A DNA stretch of 64,000 bases from Aggregatibacter segnis (GTDB lineage: Bacteria; Pseudomonadota; Gammaproteobacteria; Enterobacterales; Pasteurellaceae). Under the pieces are notes generated by a model. It ran no database searches, was not told the DNA's origin, and saw nothing but the letters and a program-made list of their open reading frames with translations. The DNA lies in NCBI RefSeq assembly GCF_003130075.1, contig NZ_NRCW01000002.1:124001-188000 (forward strand), read 5' to 3'. The translations under genes and the position numbers were made by a program. Below, in pieces: positions 28,907-38,941 of the stretch. Every line of letters starts with the position of its first letter. The first letter of the stretch is position 1.

Positions 28907-29404
28907 TTAGTTGTTTATTGCTAATGCACCTAAATCTTTATCAACTAAGAATAAACCTTTACCATCTTCACCAAGAAGATTTAATTTATCCAAAATGCCA
29001 CTGAATAATTTTTCTTCTTCATGTTGTTCAGCCACATACCATTGTAAGAAGTTAAAGGCAGAGTAGTCTTTCTCTTCAAAAGTTCTACCAACTAATTCAT
29101 TGATTTTAGAGGTAATTAACTTTTCATGTTCATAAGTTAATTCAAGTACTTGTTTCAATGATGAAAATTGATGAGGTGGTTCATCAATTTGTGTGATGAT
29201 AGCCAAAGCGCCGGTCTCATTTAAATAAGTGAAGAGTTTACGCATATGCTGCATTTCTTCAGCCGCATGCTCTGATAAAAATTTTGCAGCTCCCTCGAAA
29301 CCTTGTTGTTCGCACCAGGCACTCATTTGTAAATATAAGTTAGAAGAATAAAACTCTAAATTCATTTGATCATTTAATAGTTTAATCACGCTATTTGATA
29401 ACAT
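28907..29404 (-). CDS. Non-haem ferritin, second of a tandem pair
   Basis: A 165-residue four-helix ferritin for iron storage. The ferroxidase ligands E17, E50 and H53 fall at the FtnA positions ([17 protein letters not shown]), with E94 in YEHEKL and Q127 and E130 in [10 protein letters not shown]. It is paralogous to the gene 16 bases upstream, with long identical blocks such as [19 protein letters not shown]. influenzae also has two adjacent ferritin genes; in other bacteria such pairs form mixed 24-mers, which is possible here. Confidence 0.93.
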   Translation of the reverse strand: MLSNSVIKLLNDQMNLEFYSSNLYLQMSAWCEQQGFEGAAKFLSEHAAEEMQHMRKLFTYLNETGALAIITQIDEPPHQFSSLKQVLELTYEHEKLITSKINELVGRTFEEKDYSAFNFLQWYVAEQHEEEKLFSGILDKLNLLGEDGKGLFLVDKDLGALAINN

Positions 29405-29420
29405 TTTATTTCTCCTATTC

Positions 29421-29906
29421 TTATAAAGTTTTTAATTCACGATCAATGTAGTAGAGCGCTGTGCCACTTTCACCAAGAAGTTTGAATTTATCAACAATAC
29501 TGTTAAATAATTTTTCTTCTTCATGCTGTTCAGCCACATACCATTGTAAGAAGTTAAAAGTAGAGTAATCCTTTTCTGCAAAAGTACTTTCAACTAACTC
29601 ATTAATTTTAGATGTCACTAGTTTTTCGTGTTCAAGTGTTGTTTCAAAAACTTCTTTTAATGAAGCGTAATCGTGTTTAGGAGCGTCAATTTTACCTAAC
29701 AAAGGCATTCCACTGGTTTCGTTCACATAAGTAAACAACTTTTGCATATGTTCCAATTCTTCATCGGCATGACGAAGTAAAAATGCTGCAGCGCCTTCAT
29801 AACCATGTTTATGGCACCATGCACTCATTTGCAAATAGACATTTGATGAATAGAACTCAAGATTAATTTGTTCGTTTAATTTTGCTGTAATTGACTTACT
29901 TAGCAT
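29421..29906 (-). CDS. ftnA: Non-haem ferritin, first of a tandem pair
   Basis: A 161-residue ferritin, first gene of the pair, 16 bases before the second. All ferroxidase residues are present at FtnA numbering: E17, E50, H53, E94, Q127, E130. The helix starts [16 protein letters not shown] and [11 protein letters not shown] are typical. A clear AAGGAAAGGAG-like site precedes the ATG. About 80-160 bases upstream lie two Fur-box-like fragments in opposite orientation; E. coli ftnA is activated through Fur, so iron-dependent control is plausible. Confidence 0.94.
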   Translation of the reverse strand: MLSKSITAKLNEQINLEFYSSNVYLQMSAWCHKHGYEGAAAFLLRHADEELEHMQKLFTYVNETSGMPLLGKIDAPKHDYASLKEVFETTLEHEKLVTSKINELVESTFAEKDYSTFNFLQWYVAEQHEEEKLFNSIVDKFKLLGESGTALYYIDRELKTL

Positions 29907-29982
29907 AACTAACTCCTTTCCTTAATACGGTTAATAGATGTATCACAATACAAAATTTGTATTTGCGGATGAATTTTACTCA

Positions 29983-30072
29983 TATTATTGAGAATGGTCA
30001 ATTTTATTTTATTGATTTTTATTGTAACCCATTAATTTAAAAAGGATTTTATAAGTAAAATCATTCTCATTT
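29983..30072. promoter_or_regulatory. Pair of Fur-like half sites upstream of ftnA
   Basis: TTGAGAATGG near 29987-29996 and AATCATTCTCATTT at 30059-30072 share GAGAATG/CATTCTC in inverted orientation about 65 bases apart. AATCATTCTCATTT resembles the second half of a Fur box. Suggestive only. Confidence 0.4.
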
Positions 30073-30708
30073 GGTTAGATTTAATGAAATGAGTTATCAA
30101 TATCGCCTTTGCTCAAATTCTCTAGAGAAATGATGAGGTGTTGGAAAGAGAATCGCAGATTTCCAAAGTTTTTTGCTATCACTTATTAAATCCAAAATAC
30201 TGGATAAATAGAAAACATGAAAATTTAATGTTTTTTATAGAATTACGCATCAAAGCGATATAGCTTCAAAGTAGATTATCCTTAATATCTGAATGTGACA
30301 AATACTATTTATTATTTAACATAATATGCATTATGCGAAATTAGTTATAAGGTAAGCGAAAGCTACGGATTAAGAAAATCACATAGTTATGCACAAGTCA
30401 CTCTCACTAGTTAAATATGATGAAATCTAGAGTTGATAAGGTATGTAACAAATAGAAAACTAAAGTTATAGACTGATGGGTTGATATGTAAATTAATTGC
30501 AAAGGGATTATGGATATGATTAATATGTTTAAAAATGCGCTAAAGCGCATCCAAAATGAATCTACTATCGTTTTTCTTTTATTGGTATCGATATTTAACG
30601 CATTGTGAAAATAATGCTATATATATTGGTAACGCTACGTTAAATCTGAAGTGTTTTTAACGATTTCCCCTCCTATCTTGAGTTTTTAAAAATTAGACAA
30701 ATAACAAT
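30073..30708. other. Gene-poor AT-rich interval upstream of ftnA
   Basis: No confident gene. AT-rich, with short direct and inverted fragments (for example AAGCGATATAGCTT near 30253), no uptake signals and one possible 32-codon ORF at 30510-30608. The plus-strand terminator at its end implies a transcript through at least part of it, so a small RNA or degraded gene is possible. Confidence 0.45.
30510..30608 (+). CDS. Possible 32-residue hydrophobic peptide
   Basis: ATG with AAAGGG five bases upstream opens a 32-codon frame: an amphipathic, basic start (MFKNALKRIQNES) then a short hydrophobic end (TIVFLLLVSIFNAL). An intrinsic terminator follows about 100 bases later. The pattern is like small membrane or type I toxin-like peptides, but nothing else supports it. 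Low confidence. Confidence 0.3.
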   Translation: MDMINMFKNALKRIQNESTIVFLLLVSIFNAL

Positions 30709-30732
30709 CCGCACGTAAAACGTGCGGTTTTT
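30709..30732 (+). terminator. Strong intrinsic terminator without a known upstream gene
   Basis: CCGCACGT / ACGTGCGG, 3-base loop, then five T. It points to a plus-strand transcript in the interval upstream. Confidence 0.75.
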
Positions 30733-30767
30733 AGGCTTCCCTCCTATAAGGGTCTATACTTCACAAG

Positions 30768-30789
30768 CCCCTCAAAGGGCTTGTGAAAC
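30768..30789. repeat. Palindrome CACAAGCCC
   Basis: CACAAGCCC and GGGCTTGTG form a 9-bp stem with a 6-base loop. It has no T-run and is part of a palindrome-rich stretch up to 31166. Confidence 0.5.
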
Positions 30790-30830
30790 TGGTTACCGTG
30801 TTTATTTTCATATAACTATTTTAGTGAATC

Positions 30831-30983
30831 GTAGCGTGCAACTTGTTGCACGAAATCATGAATGTCCGAAAGAATTAAATAACGTTCCGTGCGTAATTTC
30901 GTCGTGTATCAATATGCACGCTACTCATGAAATCTTGAATTACACATCGAGGTTAATTATTCGTGCAACAAGTTGCACGCTAC
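30831..30983. repeat. BIME-like element: inverted pair of REP-like palindromes
   Basis: A 23-base unit at 30831-30853 is exactly the reverse complement of 30961-30983. Each unit is itself a palindrome with core GTGCAACTTGTTGCAC. A third, degraded copy ending GCACGCTAC lies between them near 30901-30922. The same unit occurs at 10728-10749. Paired palindromes of this kind are typical of REP/BIME elements moved by TnpA-REP transposases; no such transposase is in the window. Confidence 0.7.
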
Positions 30984-31083
30984 AAGGGGTTAATAATCGT
31001 CCTATATGTTGATTTCGGTTGCCAGCCTTGTTCATTATATAGCGAGGATTTTTTTTTCTGTTCATCGCTTAAGCTATTTGGCT

Positions 31084-31132
31084 CCATACGCATAGCGTAT
31101 GGTTTTTATAGCCAGACTTTGGCTGGCTATAA
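31084..31132 (+). terminator. Two consecutive hairpins, the first with T-run
   Basis: CCATACGC / GCGTATGG with 3-base loop followed by TTTTT (31084-31107), then TTATAGCCAG / CTGGCTATAA (31106-31132). They end the palindrome-rich stretch on the plus strand. Confidence 0.55.
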
Positions 31133-31134
31133 TA

Positions 31135-31168
31135 AAAAAACACACCATTTTTCGTGATGTGTTTTAAA
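31135..31168 (-). terminator. Terminator of sbcB
   Basis: AAAACACA and TGTGTTTT pair. On the minus strand this follows the sbcB stop by about 65 bases and runs into a T-stretch. Confidence 0.6.
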
Positions 31169-31230
31169 TGTTTAGTGACGTTGTCTCTTTTCTTCTGTTA
31201 AAAAAACTTTAAAAAATTTGACCGCACTTT

Positions 31231-32655
31231 CTAATCAATTATCTTATTGCCATATTCATAAATTTTTCGTAATAAAGTGAGGTTTTCTTCATTGTTCTCA
31301 TTTTGTGCAGCTAACTCTTGAAGGCTTTGCTCAAATCGCAAAATTTCAGCCTCTAATTTTTTCCGGCAATATTTTTGCCATTTAATTTGTTCAGCTCGGT
31401 TTAATGTGCGATAAAAATGTCTGGCGCGATAATGAAACAACAATTGAGGGATTCTTGGGTCTTGAAAGCTCAGATTATGTTCAGCGAGCTTTTCGGGATC
31501 CAAAGTGCGTAAAATCGCCATATTGTTTTTATCGGCATCACTAAAAAAGCCATTATAAAGTTCAGTTTCAACATTATCAGATGCTTCAAACTCGCGATCT
31601 TGCTGAAAAATATCCATGACTTTTTGACGAATATCCTTAGATGCCAACAAACGCTGTTGATTTTTCTCGCATAACGCTCGATCAATCCCTAAACGTTCAG
31701 CATTTTGAGACAATAAGGTTTTTTCCGGCGCTACAATAGGACATTTATTGATATGAATGAGCTTTAACGGAACAGGAAGCACTCCGGCCTCTAACAACGT
31801 TTCTTTCTTCGTATAAAGATTTTCACGCAACTCCTCTACCGATTTTGTCAGTAGATCATCAATATTGGCCGTTAAATCGCACGCAATCACCGCATTTTTA
31901 TTCGTTGGGTGCCAAGCTAAAGGGGCAATTAATGTCGTATTTCCGCGGTAATTTCCTAACATTCCAGATACATGCACTAACGGTGTCATTTCTGCGGTAT
32001 TAATGAGCTTTTCAATCTCTTTTTTTCCACGATTTTCAAAGAAATATTGAAATAACTTCGGCTGTTTTTGCTTAATTAATTTTGCCATTTCAATGGTGGC
32101 ATACACATCGGACATGGCGTCATGAGCATTGGTATGTTCTATTCCATTCGCTTCCGTCAGTTTTTCCAAACGAAAACTCGGCATGCCTTCATCATCTAAA
32201 GGCCACTCAACGCCATCGGGACGCAAGGCATAACACGCACGCACTAAATCCAATAAATCCCAACGGGAATTACCGTTTTTCCAGCTATATTCATAAGGAT
32301 CAATAAAATTACGATAAAAGGTATAGCGTGTCATTTCATCGTCATAACGAATATTATTAAAGCCCATGACACAGGTATTTGGTTGGCTGAATTCCTGTAA
32401 AATTCGAGCGGCAAAATTCGGTTCCGGTAGGCCTTTTTCATTACACTCCTGTGGTGTAATGCCTGTCACTAACACCGCTTCCGGAGCAGGCAAATAATCG
32501 TTGGTTTGCTTGCAATACAACACAACGGGCTCGCCGATAATATTAAAATCGGCATCTGTACGAATGCCGCCAAATTGCGCCGGGCGATCGGTTGCCGGAT
32601 TGACACCAAAACTTTCATAGTCGTAAATGAAAAAGCTAAAATCGTTTTTTGCCAT
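31231..32655 (-). CDS. sbcB: Exodeoxyribonuclease I
   Basis: Single-strand 3'-5' exonuclease in recombination and mismatch repair, 474 residues. DEDDh exonuclease motifs are FFIYDYESFGVNP (motif I), GFNNIRYDDEMTRYTFYRN (II) and HDAMSDVYATIEMAKL (III), followed by the SH3-like and helical C-terminal domains of ExoI. The ATG at 32655 fits the family start MAKNDFSFFIYD; the longer frame adds four residues. It starts 14 bases after the EamA transporter gene on the same strand. Confidence 0.97.
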   Translation of the reverse strand: MAKNDFSFFIYDYESFGVNPATDRPAQFGGIRTDADFNIIGEPVVLYCKQTNDYLPAPEAVLVTGITPQECNEKGLPEPNFAARILQEFSQPNTCVMGFNNIRYDDEMTRYTFYRNFIDPYEYSWKNGNSRWDLLDLVRACYALRPDGVEWPLDDEGMPSFRLEKLTEANGIEHTNAHDAMSDVYATIEMAKLIKQKQPKLFQYFFENRGKKEIEKLINTAEMTPLVHVSGMLGNYRGNTTLIAPLAWHPTNKNAVIACDLTANIDDLLTKSVEELRENLYTKKETLLEAGVLPVPLKLIHINKCPIVAPEKTLLSQNAERLGIDRALCEKNQQRLLASKDIRQKVMDIFQQDREFEASDNVETELYNGFFSDADKNNMAILRTLDPEKLAEHNLSFQDPRIPQLLFHYRARHFYRTLNRAEQIKWQKYCRKKLEAEILRFEQSLQELAAQNENNEENLTLLRKIYEYGNKIID

Positions 32656-32669
32656 CGTTTTTCTCAAAT

Positions 32670-33542
32670 TTAAGCCAAGATTTTATCGAGATAATACAAA
32701 CAGAAAATTGCACACAAGCTGAATACAATGCCTAACCAGTTAACTTTACTGATTTTTTCTTTAAAAATTAATGCGCCGGTAATCGTACCTAAACAAATCA
32801 CCCCAATGTTCATGCCGGCAAAAACTAATGTCGGATTCGAACCAAAACTCTGGTGAGCTTTAATATAAAACAGAATATTGAAGAAATTCAGCACACCTAA
32901 AACAATGCCGCCCACAAAACTTGCGACATTCCATTGAGTTCGTTTGAATAACAAGTAAATAAACATAATGCAGGCAGCCAAGGAAAACGCAATGAATAGC
33001 GTCGTAGGGAATGCTCCCCCGCTTTTCGCTACTTGTTTAAACAAAATATCGATGATGCCATAACCAAACCACACGCCGATTAAGCCTAAAACACCTCGAA
33101 AATCGACCGCACTTTGTTGATTCGGTTTGCTTAAAAGGCAAAACAACCCGACAAATGCCAACACAATACCAACGACTTTTGATTGACTTAGGGTTTCATG
33201 GAAGATTAAAAACGCAGCGAGAATGGGTAAAAATAAGGATAAGCGTTGTGCTGCATCAGAACGTACAATACCGGCAAATTCTACGGCTTTGGACATAATA
33301 ATAAACACGCTTGGTAATAAAATACCTAATGCTAAGAAAATCGGCGTATTTTCGCTTTGTGCGATAAAGTCAGTAAACTCAAGCCCTTTGAAATCCGGTT
33401 TCAATAAAAACCAACTAAGTGACAACGCCACAATATAATTAAAGGCAATGGCTTGCTGAATAGCGATATTACGTTTACGGGCAACTTTTAATAATACAGA
33501 CACCGCAACGCTACAGAGAACAGCGATAATGAGATTGTGCAT
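32670..33542 (-). CDS. EamA/DMT-family transporter
   Basis: Inner-membrane protein of 290 residues with ten predicted hydrophobic segments in two EamA halves (first half to about residue 140, second from GVLGLIGVWFGYG). The family includes drug and metabolite exporters; the substrate is not evident. It is co-directional with sbcB, 14 bases apart, although function does not link them. The region before it holds an uptake-signal hairpin that terminates mukB. Confidence 0.88.
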   Translation of the reverse strand: MHNLIIAVLCSVAVSVLLKVARKRNIAIQQAIAFNYIVALSLSWFLLKPDFKGLEFTDFIAQSENTPIFLALGILLPSVFIIMSKAVEFAGIVRSDAAQRLSLFLPILAAFLIFHETLSQSKVVGIVLAFVGLFCLLSKPNQQSAVDFRGVLGLIGVWFGYGIIDILFKQVAKSGGAFPTTLFIAFSLAACIMFIYLLFKRTQWNVASFVGGIVLGVLNFFNILFYIKAHQSFGSNPTLVFAGMNIGVICLGTITGALIFKEKISKVNWLGIVFSLCAIFCLYYLDKILA

Positions 33543-33564
33543 TTAATTTTCCTTTTAACGAAAT

Positions 33565-33607
33565 AAAGTGCGGTCAAAAAACACTTCATTTTTTAACCGC
33601 ACTTTTT
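33565..33607 (-). terminator. mukB terminator from inverted uptake signals
   Basis: AAAGTGCGGT and ACCGCACTTT with neighbouring A/T pairs form the stem, 12 bases after the mukB stop. Confidence 0.75.
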
Positions 33608-33618
33608 TATTTATTAAA

Positions 33619-36600
33619 CTACTCTGTTGCGCCGAATCCTCGTAATCCGACCACATGAACGTGTTCGTGATTACCGGCGATTTTACGCACCAGTTTATAG
33701 GTAGTGCCTTTTTCCGGGCTGATGTTTTCCGGTGCAGCAATCAATAGTTGCATATCCAGGCGTTCGCATAGCTCAAACAAAGTAGAAATGGATTTCGCAT
33801 CAAGACGAGCCGCTTCATCTAGGAATAATAAACGGCACGGCACGATGTCTTTGCCGCGAATACGACGGCTTTCTTCTTCCCAGCTTTGTACCACCATTAA
33901 GAGGATGGACATACCGGTACCAATAGCTTCCCCGGTGGATAATGCGCCGCTTTCTGCGCGCAACCAACCATCTGCGCCACGATACACTTCCACTTCTAAG
34001 TCAAGGTAATTACGGTAATCCAATAATTCCTCACCGATGGTTTGCGCAGTACGTTGCCCTACATCAATATGCGGATTGAGGCGTTGATACAGCTTCGCAA
34101 TGGCCTCAGAGAAAGTCATGCGATTATCGCTGAACAGATCTTGATAATCCGACTGATTGCCGGATAACGCATCCAACAACATGGCGTGCGTATCCCGAAT
34201 ATTCACCACTAAACGCACTGATTTCACCTGACCAAAGGCGATATTTTGCAGGCCTTGATTCAGCATGCGGATGCGATTTTGTTCACGTTGAATGGTTTTA
34301 CGCATGATATTCGCCACACTTTCAGAACTGATCGCCAATTTTTGTTCACGACTGGTCAATTCTTCCGTTAAGCGGGAAAGCTCGATTTCCATTTGTTCAA
34401 TTGCATCAATCGGGTCATCGGTTTTCAGAATATCCTGACGAATACGTTCGCGCAGATGTTGATATACAGCGATAAAGAACCGCACTTTATTTTCCGGTTT
34501 ACGGCTATCTTCTGATAAACGCAAAGCATCACGCAGATATTCGTTGTCAGCAACCGCTGTACGCAACGCACCTAGCGCTTTATCCGACATGGAACGTAAT
34601 TCATCTGCGGATAAATAGGCTAATTCACGACGATTTAAACGTTTTTCTACATCAGAATTACGGGATAAACGAAGCACCACACACCAGCTCATTTTAGCCG
34701 CCGTCACCAACTCACGCTGGGTTTTATAATCACGTTCTGCTTTACGAATACGACGAGTCAGATTTTCAGCTTCACTTTCGATAAGAGTAAGTTGTTTTTC
34801 AATGTAAGAACGGCGTTGGCGATTAGTAGAAAGTTGTTGATATAACTCGTCACGACGAATTTTGGCACGCTCTTCCGCGCCTTCATCAGCACGCACACCC
34901 AACTCACCAATCTCTTGCATTAATTCCTGCAACATTTGATTTTTACTGTTGAAAGAACTTTGCAATTGAATCAACACTTGATTGTACTGAGCATATTGCG
35001 CTTGAACCTGACGTAATTGTTCACGCTGAATTTCACGTTGTTGCTGCATTTGTTCTAAACGCGCGCGTAACTGTTCGTTTAATTCAGAGGTTTCCGTTTG
35101 TACGCTTTCCGCATAATTGAAATGCGCTTTGCGTTGCACGACATCTGCCAAGGCAAAGACTTTTTGTTGCACTTGTTTTTGTAGCTGAATGGCTTGTTCA
35201 TAATCGGCTTTTAAGTGCTCGTAATTTTCCGGATCGCTTTGCAACGTATTAGCAATCGGCTCTAATTGTGACAACGTGACGCCGTGCTGACGGATAAATA
35301 ATTCATCCTGCTCTGCCAAATCTAATTGCTCACGGCATTCTTCAATGCGATCAGTTAAGCTATCATCAGCCAATAATGGCAATTGCGGAATTAATTTATT
35401 CAACAACTGCATTCTTTCTTTCGCATCATCTAAACGAAGACGAATTTGTTGCTCGCCGATCACCAATTGATTAAGCTCGCGTTCAATTTCATTGCGTTGT
35501 TGATTGGTCTGCGCCATCAGTTGTTCCGGATTGGCTTGGAATGCCAAGGCTAAATGCAGGCCAACAAACTGACTGAAATGTTCATGTAAACGCTGACATT
35601 TTTGCACGTCAAAAGCACGCTGTGCATACTGCTCCGCCACTTCCTCACGTTTAGCCTGTAATTCTTCCAAATGTTTTTCACGAGCCGCACGGCCGAACAA
35701 CGGAATTTCAGGGAATTTGGAATAACGCAATTCACGATCGGACACCTGAACAACCACACCAAGCGCCAACTCTTGCGCGGAAAGTACGCTGTCATCAAAG
35801 GCCGCCGGATCGCCCTCAATTAAATACAAATCTTCCGGACAATCTTCCAAATTAGCGAGTTGCTCTTTCACCGCATTCAAATCACGCACCACAATAGCGT
35901 GGCGTGCTGGGCCGTATAAGGCTGAGAAATAAGGCGCGTCTTCGATCGGCACATCATCGTATAATTCAGACAGCAACACGCCACCGAAACGTTCTGCCAG
36001 CACATTCAAACGGGCATCTTCCGAACCATCCGGCTGACTTAAACGGCTAATTTGCTCATCTAATTGCTGACGTTGAAGCTCAAGTTGGTCGCGTGCCATG
36101 GTCAATTCGCGCTCTTTGGTCAGCTGTGATTGCATGAAATTCATCACATCCTGACTGTCTGCGAATTCTTCTCCACTTTGCTCCTGCAAGCGTTCCAATG
36201 CGGCTTGAGCGGTTAGCCAAGCCGGTGCTTTACGGGCGTTTTCATCATAAAGTGCGGTCAAATTTTCACGTTTTTGACGTAGCGTTGAACGTTGTTCAAC
36301 CAACTCGGAAAGTTCGGCGGATAAATCTTCAATTAAGGCTTCTTGATCGCCATAGAACGCTTCCAATTCATCCGCCGTTTCTAAGCTTTGATTCGCACGT
36401 TGATTAAAATCGTTTAATAATCTCACCGCACTTTGTTGTTGATTTAAACGTTGTTCTAATTCATGTAACTTAGCGCGTAATTGCGGCGTTTGTTGTGCTT
36501 GAAGTTTTTGTGTCGGATATTCGCGTAACAACTCTTTGGCACTTTCCCATGCGGCAGAACGTGGCACCTCACCGGCAATTTTGCAAACCAATTGATACGC

Positions 36601-38112
36601 TTTATCAAATTGCGTTTTCGCCGCCTCGGAAATAGACATTTTTTGCTCTAACTCAAGTACTTTATCCGTCAATACTTCCGCTTGCGCTTCAAATTCTTCG
36701 TGATACACATCTACATTTTTCACAGCTAAATCGGCTAATCCACACAAGGTCTTGGCTTTTTCTAAGGCTTGAATGGCTTGCTGATATTGCAATGCACGGG
36801 TTTGTTGTGCATCAAGAGCTTGCTGATAATCTGCTAATTGGGAACGCAAGTTGTCAACTTCTTGTTCTGTTTGTTCAAATTGCGCCTGACTTTCTTCCAG
36901 TTGTTCGTTAGCAGTTTCAACCACCATTTTTTGCTCTTCCAAGCGCTCAGTCAGTTCGTTAACATCTTCTTGATAACGAGAAATTTTTTCCTGATGACGT
37001 AACGCATTTAACACCAAATTCAGGTGATCAAGCGCGCTTTGATGATCGACTTCCAGAATTCTTTCATTTTCTGCCAATTCGGCGGCTTCACGACTTAATT
37101 CAACCAAACGATGTTGCGATAAATCCTGTTCAGATTTGGCTTTATACCACTCCTGACGGAAATTTAATGCGGTTTCAATGTTGCCACGACGCTCGTTGGC
37201 ATTTCGCATATAATCCGCCGCCACATAATTGGTGGATTCGGTGATTAAATGCTTGAATAAATCGCGGTCTGCTTGGGTGACTTTAATGGCTTCCAACGTC
37301 ATACGGTTTTCACGTAAAGCACTTTCCATGTCTTGGAAGGCTTTTTTCACACCAAGATTTTCCGGCAATAAATAATCCCGTAATGAACGGGTAATGGCAC
37401 TGGAAATACCGCCGTATAAAGAGGCTTCGATAAGTTTATAGAATTTGCTGCGGTCTGAAGAAGAACGTAAACGTTTTGGAATAATCCCCAAATCAAACAT
37501 CATGCCGTGGTAATCAGTGATGGAATGATATTGTTTAAATTGGGCGCCGCTCTGCTCAACCTTATCTTTTAGTTCATTTAAGGTCAGTACGCGCGCTTGG
37601 CGTTCGTTAATGGTTTCGGTGAAAAGTGCGGTCGGATTGACAGACAATTCTACGCCTTGAATAGAAAAGGTTTTTAAATCCACTTTTTTATCACGCCCTG
37701 CCACTTGTTGCAGACGTACACCAACGATAATCCGTTGATGACGGGAGTTGATGGTATCCAACGCCGCGTAACAAACGCCAGGACGCAATTTACCATGCAA
37801 ACCTTTATCACGAGAACCGCTTGTTGCACCTGCTTCCGTGGTATTACGAAAATGCAACAAGGTTAAGTCCGGAATCAACGCTGTCACAAATCCGGCCATG
37901 GTCGTAGATTTACCGGCACCATTACCACCGGAAAGTGTGGTCACCAATTCGTCTAAATCAAAGGTACGGGCAAAGAAACCGTTCCAGTTGATGAGCGTTA
38001 GAGAACAGAATTTACCGCGTTCTACCCCACTGTTTTGGTTAAAGATAACCGGCGCTACATCAGAGGATGCTATATCCATTACTTCATTTTCCAGGGATAA
38101 TTCTTCAGTCAT
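33619..38112 (-). CDS. mukB: Chromosome partition protein MukB (SMC-like condensin)
   Basis: ATPase core of the MukBEF condensin, 1497 residues. The N-terminal head has Walker [10 protein letters not shown] at 62-70. Long coiled coils flank a hinge near residues 690-800. The C-terminal head carries the signature [13 protein letters not shown] and Walker [14 protein letters not shown]. The start overlaps the mukE stop by one base (TAATG), so the genes are translationally coupled. It acts with MukE and MukF to compact and segregate chromosomes. Three uptake signals lie inside the gene. Confidence 0.98.
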   Translation of the reverse strand: MTEELSLENEVMDIASSDVAPVIFNQNSGVERGKFCSLTLINWNGFFARTFDLDELVTTLSGGNGAGKSTTMAGFVTALIPDLTLLHFRNTTEAGATSGSRDKGLHGKLRPGVCYAALDTINSRHQRIIVGVRLQQVAGRDKKVDLKTFSIQGVELSVNPTALFTETINERQARVLTLNELKDKVEQSGAQFKQYHSITDYHGMMFDLGIIPKRLRSSSDRSKFYKLIEASLYGGISSAITRSLRDYLLPENLGVKKAFQDMESALRENRMTLEAIKVTQADRDLFKHLITESTNYVAADYMRNANERRGNIETALNFRQEWYKAKSEQDLSQHRLVELSREAAELAENERILEVDHQSALDHLNLVLNALRHQEKISRYQEDVNELTERLEEQKMVVETANEQLEESQAQFEQTEQEVDNLRSQLADYQQALDAQQTRALQYQQAIQALEKAKTLCGLADLAVKNVDVYHEEFEAQAEVLTDKVLELEQKMSISEAAKTQFDKAYQLVCKIAGEVPRSAAWESAKELLREYPTQKLQAQQTPQLRAKLHELEQRLNQQQSAVRLLNDFNQRANQSLETADELEAFYGDQEALIEDLSAELSELVEQRSTLRQKRENLTALYDENARKAPAWLTAQAALERLQEQSGEEFADSQDVMNFMQSQLTKERELTMARDQLELQRQQLDEQISRLSQPDGSEDARLNVLAERFGGVLLSELYDDVPIEDAPYFSALYGPARHAIVVRDLNAVKEQLANLEDCPEDLYLIEGDPAAFDDSVLSAQELALGVVVQVSDRELRYSKFPEIPLFGRAAREKHLEELQAKREEVAEQYAQRAFDVQKCQRLHEHFSQFVGLHLALAFQANPEQLMAQTNQQRNEIERELNQLVIGEQQIRLRLDDAKERMQLLNKLIPQLPLLADDSLTDRIEECREQLDLAEQDELFIRQHGVTLSQLEPIANTLQSDPENYEHLKADYEQAIQLQKQVQQKVFALADVVQRKAHFNYAESVQTETSELNEQLRARLEQMQQQREIQREQLRQVQAQYAQYNQVLIQLQSSFNSKNQMLQELMQEIGELGVRADEGAEERAKIRRDELYQQLSTNRQRRSYIEKQLTLIESEAENLTRRIRKAERDYKTQRELVTAAKMSWCVVLRLSRNSDVEKRLNRRELAYLSADELRSMSDKALGALRTAVADNEYLRDALRLSEDSRKPENKVRFFIAVYQHLRERIRQDILKTDDPIDAIEQMEIELSRLTEELTSREQKLAISSESVANIMRKTIQREQNRIRMLNQGLQNIAFGQVKSVRLVVNIRDTHAMLLDALSGNQSDYQDLFSDNRMTFSEAIAKLYQRLNPHIDVGQRTAQTIGEELLDYRNYLDLEVEVYRGADGWLRAESGALSTGEAIGTGMSILLMVVQSWEEESRRIRGKDIVPCRLLFLDEAARLDAKSISTLFELCERLDMQLLIAAPENISPEKGTTYKLVRKIAGNHEHVHVVGLRGFGATE

Positions 38113-38852
38113 TATTCTTGTTCCTCTTCTACGAATTCGTCTTCAACGTCAGTATCGTTTTCAGTGCTTTCTGTATCGCGTTGTAATGCTGCTTTTTCAG
38201 CTTGTAAAGATTGTGGCGTTGCCGCTTCACCATCGCGAATTAAGCGTAATTGTGCTTCAATCGGATCATCTCCGGCACGCACTTCTGCGCCGAAACGGAA
38301 TACCGATTCAGAAATAGTAAATTTGCCGCTGTTCGGTTCGCCTACGGTATAAATCATGCCTAAACGGCGCAAACGACCGATTGCCGCACGTACTTTTTCT
38401 GCTAATTTTTGTTTATCCAAATCGGAACCACTGGAACGTTGATTCACCGCTTTCAGTAACTTGCCTTCATCCGCTAAATTCAGCAATTCGTCATACACTT
38501 CCTGAGTACTAAAAATGCCTTGTTGAGCTAGTCGCTCCGGGCTTAAATACAAATAACACAACACCTTACCCACTAACATTTCCAATTCAGTTAACACAGA
38601 ACGGGCAATGAGTGTTGTCGCTTTCGGGCGTAAATAGAAAAAACCTTCTGGCGCACGAATCAGTTCGACATTATAGCGACGATAAAACAGATCCAGTTCC
38701 GTTTGAAAATCAAGTAAAAAAGCGTGGTTATCCAAATGTTCTGTGCCGATATGTTTACCGGAACGCAACTGGCTGTCCACAGCAGGAAATAACGGGTTGG
38801 CAATGGCAGCTGCCAATTTCGGTGAAATTACATCTTGAAGGTTGTCTGTCAT
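38112..38852 (-). CDS. mukE: Chromosome partition protein MukE
   Basis: Winged-helix (KITE-type) subunit of MukBEF, 246 residues. Recognisable segments are [20 protein letters not shown] near the start, [20 protein letters not shown], and [20 protein letters not shown]. The last 35 residues are a highly acidic tail (for example [12 protein letters not shown]), as in relatives. It binds MukF dimers and modulates the MukB ATPase. It lies between mukF and mukB in the order seen in E. coli. Confidence 0.97.
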   Translation of the reverse strand: MTDNLQDVISPKLAAAIANPLFPAVDSQLRSGKHIGTEHLDNHAFLLDFQTELDLFYRRYNVELIRAPEGFFYLRPKATTLIARSVLTELEMLVGKVLCYLYLSPERLAQQGIFSTQEVYDELLNLADEGKLLKAVNQRSSGSDLDKQKLAEKVRAAIGRLRRLGMIYTVGEPNSGKFTISESVFRFGAEVRAGDDPIEAQLRLIRDGEAATPQSLQAEKAALQRDTESTENDTDVEDEFVEEEQE

Positions 38853-38941
38853 TATTTTTTTCTCTAACTGAATTGCTCTGTTATTGTCTTATTCGTGCGA
38901 TAGATACGACTCAAAAAACGCGTGGATTTTCGACCGCACTT

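Noticed and set aside
30831-30983. CRISPR array
   Set aside because: Only two intact units in opposite orientation and no regular spacers or cas genes.
30722-31012. 96-codon ORF in the palindrome-rich stretch
   Set aside because: It is made of repeat sequence (terminator and REP-like palindromes) and has no ribosome binding site.
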